Shown: positions 41,213 to 49,458 of the stretch, piece after piece | How positions within the stretch are numbered: position 1 is the first letter of the stretch | Layout of the letters: each line of letters begins with the position of its first letter | Assembly: GCF_025465275.1 (NCBI RefSeq) | Contig: NZ_JAODNK010000171.1 | Coordinates: forward strand, 1-51,459 | Source: Nocardia sp. | GTDB taxonomy: Bacteria; Actinomycetota; Actinomycetes; Mycobacteriales; Mycobacteriaceae | Reading direction: 5' to 3' | DNA length: 51,459 nucleotides | Translations under genes and position numbers: made by a program | Notes under the pieces: generated by a model | What the model was told of the DNA's origin: nothing | Seen by the model: the letters and a program-made list of their open reading frames with translations, nothing else | The model's database searches: none

Positions 41213-42223
41213 CTAGCGTGCCGCTACCCGTCCGGGACGCAGCTGGATTTTGCGGCCGGTGCCCGCGCGGAAAGTGCGGAGGGCATCACCGAATTCGCCG
41301 AGCGCGAAATCGTGGGTGATCATGGTGTCGGCATCGATGACGCCTTCACCCATCAGATCCACGGCTCGCCCGAAACTGTGCAGGACCGCCATCGAACCGA
41401 CAATGGTGATCTCGTCGTTGTAGATGCGGAATGGTGAGATGGCGGCCCGCGCCTGCGCGGGGGCGACACCGAATTGCTGATAGGTGCCGCCGCGCCGAAC
41501 TCGCGACAGCCCGTCCTCGATGGCGGGAATCGTTCCACTGCAATCGATGACGATCTCCCAGCCCTCCGGCCGATCCATATCGTCGGCGGCGGTGGTGGCC
41601 GCGTCCGCGCCGAGCCTGCGCGCGACCGCCAGTCGATCGGGATTGGTGTCCACCACCGATACCGAGGCAGCGCCGGCCGCGCTGGCCAATTGCAGCATGA
41701 GCAGCCCCATGGTGCCCGCACCGTAGATCAGATAGTGCGCGCCGAGTTGCCGTGGCAGCACATCGAATCCGTGGACGGCGCACGAGAGCGGTTCCACCAG
41801 TGCACCGTGCACCGCCGAGAGATGCCCGGGTAGCCGATAACAGTTGGCGGCGGGCACTTTCACGAACTCGGCCATGGCGCCGTCGACGGTATCGCCGATG
41901 GCGCCCCAGTTCTCACAGAGATTTCCGCGCCCGATCGCGCAGTAATGACAGCGGCCGCAGAACAGTGAGGGATCGACGGCGACCCGATCACCCACCCGCA
42001 CTCCGGCGGCATCCGCGCCGAGAGCCACGATCTCCCCGGCGAATTCGTGTCCCGGGATGATCGGATAGGGCGTGGGCGGGAATTCACCCTCGACGATATG
42101 GATATCCGTGCCACAAATTCCGACCGCGTCGACCCGCACCACCGCTTCCCCCGCCCCCGGCGTGGGATCCGGCACCGTATCGACCGAGAACTGTCCAGGC
42201 TTCTCGACAACCAGCGCGCGCAT
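41213..42223 (-). CDS. Zinc-dependent alcohol/polyol dehydrogenase
   Basis: A 336-residue medium-chain dehydrogenase. Catalytic zinc ligands are in GICGTDIH and PGHEFAGEIV, structural zinc cysteines in CGRCHYCAIGRGNLC, and the NAD fold in IYGAGTMGLLMLQLA with an aspartate after beta2 (VVDTNPDR) favouring NAD. It belongs with sorbitol/xylitol/arabitol dehydrogenases. Start ATG 42223 gives a family-typical N-terminus. Paired with xylB, it would oxidise D-arabitol or xylitol to D-xylulose. Confidence 0.9.
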   Translation of the reverse strand: MRALVVEKPGQFSVDTVPDPTPGAGEAVVRVDAVGICGTDIHIVEGEFPPTPYPIIPGHEFAGEIVALGADAAGVRVGDRVAVDPSLFCGRCHYCAIGRGNLCENWGAIGDTVDGAMAEFVKVPAANCYRLPGHLSAVHGALVEPLSCAVHGFDVLPRQLGAHYLIYGAGTMGLLMLQLASAAGAASVSVVDTNPDRLAVARRLGADAATTAADDMDRPEGWEIVIDCSGTIPAIEDGLSRVRRGGTYQQFGVAPAQARAAISPFRIYNDEITIVGSMAVLHSFGRAVDLMGEGVIDADTMITHDFALGEFGDALRTFRAGTGRKIQLRPGRVAAR

Positions 42224-42286
42224 ACAAATACCATGCACCCGAACGCGGTTCACCAAGTGCGTTTTACCCAATAGAAATCACAATGT

Positions 42287-42360
42287 CGTCATCCCGGCGT
42301 GTTCTCGGCCGGGATCTACAACCACCAGTGGATTCCGGCCAAAAGCATGCCGGAATGACG
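42287..42360. repeat. Intergenic inverted repeat, copy 5
   Basis: Left arm begins at 42287 with a variant core (GTGTTCTCGGCCGGGA), right arm ends at 42360. It lies between the GH172 stop and the dehydrogenase start, so within a same-strand gene run. Confidence 0.85.
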
Positions 42361-42391
42361 GGCCGGCAACTACTTCTGGACTTCGACCGCA

Positions 42392-43417
42392 TTAGGGGAG
42401 AGGGGTGTGCGCGGGGTGTGATTGATACCAAAACGCGGTAGTCGCGACATGCGCGTGTTCCAGCGGAAGGTAGTGCCCGTCCTCGCGCCAGCCGAGCGCC
42501 TGGATGGTCGCGCTCAGACTGTGGTCGAAACAGATCGGATCCGGAATGTGCCAGCGGTACATGCCGAATCGCTGCTGTGGTTCGTAGATGCGTTCGCGCG
42601 GTTGCACCTGCACCAGCCCCAGATAAGGCGTCGAGTAGGGCAGTTGCGCGCCGCCCAGATCGAAATTCCAGGCGCCGCCGAAATAGTCCTCGGTCCCGGT
42701 GCCGCAGATGGTCGGGAATTCGGTGTCATCGTCCAGATAGAACTTGAGCTCGCCCTCACCCCACCAGCCGGGTGCGCGCGGTTCGATCGCCAAATACGTG
42801 CCCACATAGCGGCCCGGACCGCCGACTACTTCGACGAGTGGATGTACGGCAGGGGAGCCGAGTGGATCACTGCAGCGCCAGCAGGCATGCAGATATCCGG
42901 ATGCTTCCGGCACATCCTCTTCCATATAGGTGATCTGGTAGTAGACGGGTGCGGCGCGTTCGGCGCCATTGTGCAGGGTGATGAGCGCATGCATACCGAA
43001 CGGCATGGGCCAGTAGCTGTTCAGCCCGCCCGCCGGGGCGACCACCACCATCTGTGAATTGACCAGCGCCAGTTGCTCCCAGCCATTGCAGAAGAAGTCG
43101 CCCAGCGGCACCGCGACGGCGGGTTCGAGCGCGCCGTCCCAGTACATCTGCAGGGTGAAGTGCTGCAGCAGACTGCGATCGGTGGTGAGCCAGAAATGCC
43201 GGATTACGCCAGGCCCGGCGATATCGGCGAGGGTGATCGTCTGGCCGGGTTCCAGATCGATCGACGGCGATACCTTCCAGCCGCGACCGAGCCCCGCGGC
43301 TGCGAACGCCCCGGTCCCGGCGATGGCCCGCCCGCCCGCGCCGGGCTCGCCGGTGGGGTTCTCCGGACTGATCGAGCGGGTGCGCCGCCCGTCGAGATGC
43401 CAGATCTCCTGCACCAT
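42392..43417 (-). CDS. GH172 (DUF2961) glycoside hydrolase
   Basis: A 341-residue DUF2961 protein, now glycoside hydrolase family 172, whose members act on fructofuranose dianhydrides or on alpha-D-arabinofuranosides. Hallmarks are the PGVIRHFWLT motif, MYWDG, PLGDFF, WPMPFGMHALITLHN, WWGEGELKFYLDDD (218-231) and GTGTEDYFGGAW (239-250). E221 (or E223) and E243 correspond by spacing to the catalytic glutamates. No signal peptide is seen from ATG 43417, so it may act on imported oligosaccharides. Placed upstream of the dehydrogenase/xylB operon. Confidence 0.88.
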   Translation of the reverse strand: MVQEIWHLDGRRTRSISPENPTGEPGAGGRAIAGTGAFAAAGLGRGWKVSPSIDLEPGQTITLADIAGPGVIRHFWLTTDRSLLQHFTLQMYWDGALEPAVAVPLGDFFCNGWEQLALVNSQMVVVAPAGGLNSYWPMPFGMHALITLHNGAERAAPVYYQITYMEEDVPEASGYLHACWRCSDPLGSPAVHPLVEVVGGPGRYVGTYLAIEPRAPGWWGEGELKFYLDDDTEFPTICGTGTEDYFGGAWNFDLGGAQLPYSTPYLGLVQVQPRERIYEPQQRFGMYRWHIPDPICFDHSLSATIQALGWREDGHYLPLEHAHVATTAFWYQSHPAHTPLP

Positions 43418-43471
43418 GGGAATTTTCGCACGGTGTCGCCCGGCGTGTCCCCGACATGCCGCAACCGGAAC

Positions 43472-43507
43472 TGCGCAGTGCTTGTCATGGAATGCGCAGT
43501 GCTGGTC
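43472..43507. promoter_or_regulatory. Two 15-base direct repeats upstream of GH172
   Basis: TGCGCAGTGCTTGTC (43472-43486) recurs with one change at 43493-43507. The pitch is 21 bases, two turns of helix, as for two regulator molecules bound side by side, 55-90 bases before the GH172 start. Confidence 0.55.
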
Positions 43508-43515
43508 GGGAACAC

Positions 43516-43554
43516 GAAATGCCGGCGCCATCCCACACGGGGCGCCGGCATTTC
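43516..43554. terminator. Bidirectional terminator after the secreted phosphatase
   Basis: A 14-bp perfect stem (43516-43529 with 43541-43554) with GAAAT/ATTTC ends and an 11-base loop, 27 bases past the phosphatase stop on the minus strand. Confidence 0.8.
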
Positions 43555-43581
43555 AGAGCGAGTTACTTCAGACTGTCAGTG

Positions 43582-44532
43582 CTAGCTGCCGAACGATCCG
43601 GTGGAGATGCCACCGGTCTTGATCAGCTTGTCCTGCAGCGCCTTGTAGGTGCCGGCATCGATGCCCAGCTTCTGCGTGATGTAGTTCGACACCGAGCCGG
43701 AGGCCGCCGTGGCCGCGGCGAAGGCCGCGTCCAGGTAGTCCTGCTGCACACCCAGCACCGGACCGAACAGTGACGGATCGGTCACCAGGCCCCGGGCTAC
43801 CAGCGCATCGAGGGTGGCCTTGTTGCTGGCCGCCAGACGATCGTTGGACGCCAGGTAGTTTGCATTGATCTGGCTCTGCGGAGTGCCGAGGATGGTCATC
43901 AGGAACGCGGTCATCATGCCGGTGCGATCCTTGCCCGCGGTGCAGTGGTACAGCACCGCGCCGGAGGAGTTGGCGATCTCCTTCAGCGCCGCGCCGAACT
44001 GCCCCTGCGAGGTCGGATCGTTGACAACCCAGGAGTAGTAGTCGCGCATGTACTGCGCGCCCTTGCCGTCGCCCAGCGCCGCCTGCTGCGCGGCCGGGCC
44101 GCTCTGCACGAGCTTGCCGAAGAACACGTAGAAATCATTGCTCGGGTCGTAGATCGGCAGCTGCACGGTCTTGATCGAGGCCGGCACCTTGTCCGGGCTG
44201 GCCGCCCGCTCGGTGGGGCTGCGGAAGTCGATGACCTCGGTGACGCCCGCGGCGGTCAGCGTCTGCTGATCGGCATCGGTCAGATTGTTGAGTGCGTCGG
44301 TGCGGTACACCAGACCGGACTTGATGGTCCCGTTCTGTGCCGAAACCCCGCCGATATCACGGGCATTCGGTGCACCGGCGAGCTTGAAGTCCGCGCCGAT
44401 CGGAGCCTGGTGCAGGATCGAGATATTCGGGGCGGCGAGCGCGGGGGTGATCCCAGCGGCCGGAAGTACGGCGATGAGCGCGGCGGTTACACCGGTCAGT
44501 AGGGTGCCGCGTACTGCGCGCGAAATCGTCAC
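43582..44532 (-). CDS. Secreted PtpB-like tyrosine phosphatase
   Basis: A 316-residue exported phosphatase. Signal peptide: basic SRAVRG, hydrophobic TLLTGVTAALIAVLPAAG, cleavage near PALAA. The mature part has APNARDIGGVS, VYRTDALNNL, EVIDFRSPTERA and the active-site loop HCTAGKDRTG with nucleophilic cysteine and arginine. GTG 44532 is preferred over TTG 44550 because AAGGA falls at good distance. It lies 189 bases after the Rossmann-PEP-utiliser fusion. PtpB of M. tuberculosis acts on phosphotyrosine and phosphoinositides; here an envelope role is plausible. Confidence 0.9.
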   Translation of the reverse strand: MTISRAVRGTLLTGVTAALIAVLPAAGITPALAAPNISILHQAPIGADFKLAGAPNARDIGGVSAQNGTIKSGLVYRTDALNNLTDADQQTLTAAGVTEVIDFRSPTERAASPDKVPASIKTVQLPIYDPSNDFYVFFGKLVQSGPAAQQAALGDGKGAQYMRDYYSWVVNDPTSQGQFGAALKEIANSSGAVLYHCTAGKDRTGMMTAFLMTILGTPQSQINANYLASNDRLAASNKATLDALVARGLVTDPSLFGPVLGVQQDYLDAAFAAATAASGSVSNYITQKLGIDAGTYKALQDKLIKTGGISTGSFGS

Positions 44533-44592
44533 TACAGGTATTCCTTTCAATCACGAGCCGAACAGTGGGTTCCCGGCCCGGGCTTCAGCAGC

Positions 44593-44624
44593 CGTGCGGC
44601 CGACGAGATGTCCTCGGCCGCACG
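44593..44624 (-). terminator. Hairpin between fusion gene and phosphatase
   Basis: An 11-bp perfect stem (44593-44603 with 44614-44624). It stands 98 bases after the fusion-gene stop and 61 bases before the phosphatase start and may separate their expression. Confidence 0.55.
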
Positions 44625-44721
44625 ACCTTCGGGATACGCCCCAGCGGTTGCCGGGCGCATCCCGCACGATGACCCGCGGGTTATGGCGGGCATCTCGCGC
44701 GAAGTGCGTTGTGGTGCGGTG

Positions 44722-47115
44722 CTACTCGGCGTCGGACAGCAGCGTGATGGTGCCCGCCGCGCCGTCGACCCGGACGCGCTGTCCGTCGGCGAGGCTGGTG
44801 CTGGCGGTCTTGGTATCCACCACGCAGGGGACGCCGAACTCGCGCGCCACAATGGCGGCATGGGAAGCGGCGCCGCCGATATCGGTGACCACCGCGCCCG
44901 CATAACCGAACATGGCGGTGTGGCCGGTATCGGTGACCGCGGCGACCAGGATGTCGCCGGGCTCGATATCGTCGTCGATCGACAGCACCCGCTTGACGAT
45001 GCCCTCGACCACACCGGGGCTGACGCCGAGGCCGGTGAGGACGCCGCCGACCGGCAGCGCGCCGGAGATCTCCTCCGGCTCCCAGTCGCCATTGATCACA
45101 TCGGGCATGCGGACGCCCTGGTAGCGGGTGCGCTCGGCGCGGCGGCGGGCCACGCGCTCCTGCAGATCGGCAGGCGCCCAGAGGATTTCGTCGAGGGTGA
45201 GGAAGGCCGAATCCTCGATCTCGGTGAGCTTGCCGACCTTGACCAGGCGGGCGGCCCGCTCCTGGGTGGCCATGCGCAGGCAGTTGGTGACCCGCACCAC
45301 GGCATCGCGAGAGCGCTCGCGGTAGACGGTCGCGCCGACCGCCATCTTGGCGGTGCGGCTGCTCGGCTCGGCCACCGGTTCCCGGTGCGGCGCGGGCATT
45401 TCGGCGGCGCGGCCGCCGGCGGTCACCAGCAGTTCGGGGCGGTCGCCGAAGGTGGCGTTGATGAGCTCGCACTCACCCGGTCCGCGGTGGCCGATCTTGC
45501 CCAGCTCCTCGGCGAGGGCCTTGGCGAATTCCGGCGACTTCTCCCGCGCGGCGGCCACATCACCGCTCTTGGCGATGGTCTGCAGCCCGGAGTCCTTGCG
45601 GCACAGCGCCGCCAGCCGCTCGACGGCCAGCATGGTCTTGGCCGACTCGAGCCGGTTCAGGTCGATCTTCACCTCACCCTTGTGTGCCGCGGTGGCCGCG
45701 CCTGTCATCATGACGCCAATGGAGGCGGCCTGCCACGCCTGGTTCAGGCGATCACGCCACAGCAGTGCACGGGCGTGCAGCTGCTCATCGGTGAGTTCGG
45801 AAATCTGGTCGCGGGTAAGGGCTTCCGCGTGCGAGGCGGCATTGATCAGCTCGGCGGTCTTGCGGTAGCTCAGGGCGGTGGCGCCCACGCGGCCCAGCGC
45901 CTTGAAGGTGCCCAGGCGGGCGGCGAAGCCGGTCGACATGGACGGTCGGCCCTTGGGATGCAGTTCCACATCGCCGATGGCGCCGTAGACGTCGCGGCGC
46001 ACGCTCTCCTCGTCCCAGCCGGGCATGTTCTCGGCGGAGAACACGCCGATGGACGCATTGATGTACATGTGATGGCCCATGACGCCGGTGACGCGGGAGA
46101 CCCAGTGCTCCAACGCGATTCCCTCGATGGCGATCATATGGCCCATGGCCTCGTTGCCGAGCCGGATCGCACCCGCCTGCAGATCGATGGTCAGCGGGGT
46201 GAGCGGGCCGGGCAGCGCCTCGGAGGTATTGGTGGCGGTGAACACCGGAATGCGATCGTCGAGCAGATCGTCGAACTCACCCTGGAGTCCTTCGGGCGCA
46301 GATGCTTTCAGCGTGTACCCGTCAGAGGTGGGCGCATTCTGCGGCACCACATGGGAGGGCAGCGGGATCGCGCCGTTGCGGGCGCGCAGACCCGAACCGT
46401 CGGCCTTGCGGCCGTGCAGACCGCGCACCACATCGGCGACGGTTTCGCGGGCGGTCCAGCCGTAGCGGAAACCCCACTCGTCGCGAGCGGCCGTGGTGTC
46501 CACCTGGGCGTGGCCCGAGGACGAACGGGGCAGCCACGCAGCGTATTTGATGCCCGCGTCCTTCAACGCACGGCGCATATCGTCGCCGGAGATCTCACCG
46601 GGAGCGGCCAGGCCCACGGCGCCGCTGCGCTGCGAGAGCGCGGCCAGCACCAGGAAGCGCTCCAGATCGTCGTAGTGCAGCACCTGGAGGGCGGCATTGC
46701 CGCGCGCACCGGCCAGATTCTCCAGTGTGCGCCAGCTGCTGCCGTCGATGCGGCGGCCGGCGACCAGCGCGGTGCGCACGATGAGCGCATCGACGCCACT
46801 GCTCGACACAATGCGTTCCGTCGTCGAATCCGCGCCTGCCGCAACGGGAACCACCAGTCGCGCGCCGGCTTCACGAGCCGCCGACACGATTCCGGCGATC
46901 GCGCGGCCGGCCAGATGCAGCACGACATCCACGCCCGCGACGGCCCGGGCGCAGACCTGCGCATCGGACAGATCGCCGACGGTGACCACAACGCGCGGGT
47001 CGACCAGCCGATAACGTCGCCGGTCCAGGCCGACGACCTCGTGCCCGGCCGCCAGCAGCATGCGCGCCACGGAACGTCCGCTCGGCTCGGTGACTCCGGT
47101 GACCAGAATCCGCAT
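44722..47115 (-). CDS. Fusion of an NAD(P)-binding Rossmann domain to a PEP-utiliser (RPH-like) swivel protein
   Basis: A 797-residue protein in two parts. Residues 1-235 are an atypical SDR/epimerase-like Rossmann fold (LVTGVTEPSGRSVARML at 4-20). Residues 300-797 resemble the substrate-binding and swivelling parts of rifampin phosphotransferase/PEP-synthase-like enzymes: PGPLTPLT (303-309), GHRGPGECEL (542-551), VRVTNCLRMATQERAARLVKVG, and phosphate-carrying H752 in GGAASHAAIVAREFGVP. The ATP-grasp domain that normally phosphorylates this histidine is missing. AAGGAGGAG precedes ATG 47115. Divergent from an FAD flavoprotein; its own phosphodonor is unknown. Confidence 0.85.
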   Translation of the reverse strand: MRILVTGVTEPSGRSVARMLLAAGHEVVGLDRRRYRLVDPRVVVTVGDLSDAQVCARAVAGVDVVLHLAGRAIAGIVSAAREAGARLVVPVAAGADSTTERIVSSSGVDALIVRTALVAGRRIDGSSWRTLENLAGARGNAALQVLHYDDLERFLVLAALSQRSGAVGLAAPGEISGDDMRRALKDAGIKYAAWLPRSSSGHAQVDTTAARDEWGFRYGWTARETVADVVRGLHGRKADGSGLRARNGAIPLPSHVVPQNAPTSDGYTLKASAPEGLQGEFDDLLDDRIPVFTATNTSEALPGPLTPLTIDLQAGAIRLGNEAMGHMIAIEGIALEHWVSRVTGVMGHHMYINASIGVFSAENMPGWDEESVRRDVYGAIGDVELHPKGRPSMSTGFAARLGTFKALGRVGATALSYRKTAELINAASHAEALTRDQISELTDEQLHARALLWRDRLNQAWQAASIGVMMTGAATAAHKGEVKIDLNRLESAKTMLAVERLAALCRKDSGLQTIAKSGDVAAAREKSPEFAKALAEELGKIGHRGPGECELINATFGDRPELLVTAGGRAAEMPAPHREPVAEPSSRTAKMAVGATVYRERSRDAVVRVTNCLRMATQERAARLVKVGKLTEIEDSAFLTLDEILWAPADLQERVARRRAERTRYQGVRMPDVINGDWEPEEISGALPVGGVLTGLGVSPGVVEGIVKRVLSIDDDIEPGDILVAAVTDTGHTAMFGYAGAVVTDIGGAASHAAIVAREFGVPCVVDTKTASTSLADGQRVRVDGAAGTITLLSDAE

Positions 47116-47280
47116 TGACTCTCCTCCTTGAAAGGCGCCCCCAACCACAGTGACGCCGTTCACACACCATCCCCAGTGCACTGCCGGGGGACCGGTCACA
47201 GTCCCGGTCAACGGGATCGGAGAGTCGGTGAGCAAGATGGGGCGCTATACCTGGCCGGTGCCAGCGGGCACCGTGCAGGC

Positions 47281-48789
47281 ATGACAGCGCGGAATTCGGT
47301 GACGCCAAGGGCGGCCGGCGAGGTGAGCCACTACGACATCGATACCGATGTGGTGATCGTCGGTTACGGCGCGGCCGGCGCCGCAGCCGCCTTCGAGGCT
47401 GCTCACACCGGGGCTCGGGTCCTGGTGCTGGACCGCTCCGGCGGGCCCGGCGGCGCCTCGGCCATGTCCGGCGGCGAGATCTATCTCGGCGGCGGCACGC
47501 CCGTTCAGGTGGCCTGCGGCTTCGACGACACCCCCGAGGACATGGCGGCCTTCCTGAAGGCGGCCATGGGTGCGGGCGCGGACGTGGCCAAGATCGAGGA
47601 GTACAGCGCGGGCAGCGTGGAGCACTTCCACTGGCTGGTCGATCGCGGTGTGCCGTTCAAGCCGACCATGTGGGATGCGCCGACCTGGGTGCCGCCCACC
47701 GACGACGGTTTGATGTGGCTGGGCGAGAACAGCTGGCCCTTCACCGAATTGGCCAAGCCCGCCCCGCGCGGCCACCGGCCGACGGCCAATGACTTCGGCG
47801 GCAAGCTGCTGATGGAATGCCTGTCGGATGCGGCCGAATCCGCCGGTGCCACAGCAATATTCGATGTGTACGTCACCGCGCTGATCGTCTCGGACGACAA
47901 TGCGGTGGTGGGAGTTGTTGCCCGCCAATACGGTAAGGAGATCACCATCCGTGCCCGTCGCGGCGTGGTGCTCAGCACCGGCGGATTTGTCGACAATGAC
48001 GCCATGCTCGCCGCGCACGCCCCCGAGCTGCTCGGCCACACCAAGGTCAGTGCGGGCACCGATGACGGCAGTGGCATCCGCATGGCGCAGGCGCTCGGCG
48101 CGGCGGTCCGGCACATGTCCTCCGGTCAGGTCGGCATATCGCTCATCCCCGGTCTGGCCGCCCGCGGCATGGTCGTGAATGCCCGTGGCCAGCGGTTCAT
48201 GAACGAGGACACCTACCCCGGCCGCATCGGCCAGGCTGCGCTGTACCGCCAGAACATGGGCGGCAGCTGGGCGGGTTATGACACCGCCATGTGGGTCATC
48301 GTCGACGAGCAAGGTTTCGAAGACGTCCCCGAACCCCAGCGCTGGGGCGTCCAGCCCACCCATGTCGCGGAAACTGCCGAAGAGCTCGAACAACTCACCG
48401 GCCTGCCCACCGGCTCACTGGTCGATACCCTCGGCCGCTACAACGAATTCGCCGCCGCCGGAGCCGATCTCGACCTCCACAAGGCCCCCCGCTGGGTCCG
48501 CCCCCTGTCCTCGCCGTTGGCTGCCATCGACGTGAAGGCAGGCATCCGGCCACCGGCTGAAGCAGGGGACCGGCGTGGCACCGGCGCGTCGGTCTTCACG
48601 CTCGGAGGGCTGCACACCGACCTCGACGGTCACGTCCTCGACCTCGACGGCACCCGCATCCCCGGCCTCTTCGCCGCAGGCCGAGCCACCAACGGCCTCC
48701 ACGGCATCGGCTACATCTCCGGCACCTCCCTGGGCGACGGCACCTTCTTCGGCCGCCGAGCCGGCACCTCCGCCGCCCGAACCGAATAA
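47281..48789 (+). CDS. FAD-binding flavoprotein (KstD/fumarate reductase-like)
   Basis: A 502-residue flavoprotein. FAD loop DVVIVGYGAAGAAAAFEAA (about 23-41), then GGASAMSGGEIYLGGG as in KstD-type proteins, and C-terminal GLFAAGRATNGLHGIGYISG. The Y-x-GPG motif of true 3-ketosteroid delta-1-dehydrogenases is replaced by GYISGTSLG, so the substrate may differ. ATG 47281 is chosen because no in-frame alternative start lies near; a 7-bp stem (47256-47262 with 47267-47273) lies just upstream. Divergent from the Rossmann-PEP-utiliser fusion across 165 bases. Confidence 0.83.
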   Translation: MTARNSVTPRAAGEVSHYDIDTDVVIVGYGAAGAAAAFEAAHTGARVLVLDRSGGPGGASAMSGGEIYLGGGTPVQVACGFDDTPEDMAAFLKAAMGAGADVAKIEEYSAGSVEHFHWLVDRGVPFKPTMWDAPTWVPPTDDGLMWLGENSWPFTELAKPAPRGHRPTANDFGGKLLMECLSDAAESAGATAIFDVYVTALIVSDDNAVVGVVARQYGKEITIRARRGVVLSTGGFVDNDAMLAAHAPELLGHTKVSAGTDDGSGIRMAQALGAAVRHMSSGQVGISLIPGLAARGMVVNARGQRFMNEDTYPGRIGQAALYRQNMGGSWAGYDTAMWVIVDEQGFEDVPEPQRWGVQPTHVAETAEELEQLTGLPTGSLVDTLGRYNEFAAAGADLDLHKAPRWVRPLSSPLAAIDVKAGIRPPAEAGDRRGTGASVFTLGGLHTDLDGHVLDLDGTRIPGLFAAGRATNGLHGIGYISGTSLGDGTFFGRRAGTSAARTE

Positions 48790-49024
48790 CCCACACCTCA
48801 CAGCCCGCCGCCCATCGGCACAGCGCCTGTCAAGGCTGTGCGGCTTGGACACGAGCTGTGCCATCGCAAGAAGGGCGTTCGGCCACTCCGTGGCGGAAGT
48901 GGCTGCCTCTGTCGACCTACAGCTCCTCACCACACAGCTCGCCTTTAGACCGCGCAGCCTCTACAGACCCTGTGCTGATTGGAGGCGGGCTGTTTGGTTG
49001 GGTAGGGCCGGGTGAAACGGGGGG

Positions 49025-49390
49025 TCAGCAGATCTGGCCGGGAGTGGTGGCGTTGGCGGAGAGGAGGTTTCGGATCAGGGCGAAGTCGATGTCGGCGGGG
49101 GTGCGGAAGCGGAGGCAGCCTTTGCCCATGTTGTGGGTGGAGAGGGCCTCGGTGAAGGTTTCGCGGACATCCGTGCGCAGGAGGTAGATCGAGATGTATT
49201 GCTGCTGGCTGGCGAAGGCGAATTCGACTTCGTTGGTGCGGGCGTAGCTGGGCATGCCGTACGCCATCAGCTCGGTGAAGCCCTCTAGTTCGGTGCGGCA
49301 CATTTCTCGCAACCTGGTGAGGGTGGGTGCGCGGTTCTCGGGGAGGGCGGCCAGGTAGGCGTCTACGTCTGCTGCTTCGCTTCGGACCAC
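49025..49390 (-). CDS. DUF1801 protein (YdhG-like)
   Basis: A 121-residue small protein of DUF1801: DVDAYLAALPENRAPTLTRLREMC, ELMAYGMPSYAR, YISIYLLRTD, and KGCLRFRTPADIDFALIRNLL. The family has an alpha/beta fold and no proven function. GTG 49390 is the start. It is divergent from the membrane hydrolase at 49459 with 68 bases between. Confidence 0.88.
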   Translation of the reverse strand: MVRSEAADVDAYLAALPENRAPTLTRLREMCRTELEGFTELMAYGMPSYARTNEVEFAFASQQQYISIYLLRTDVRETFTEALSTHNMGKGCLRFRTPADIDFALIRNLLSANATTPGQIC

Positions 49391-49458
49391 GGGGTGAGCC
49401 TATCGGCGGTGCGTGTCGCTGGAGGATGGGACAGCTAACTGTGGGTGACACTCTGGGG

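Noticed and set aside
44608..47118. 836-codon open frame antisense to the Rossmann-PEP-utiliser fusion
   Set aside because: Mirrors codon bias of the real gene; no recognisable domain and no ribosome site.
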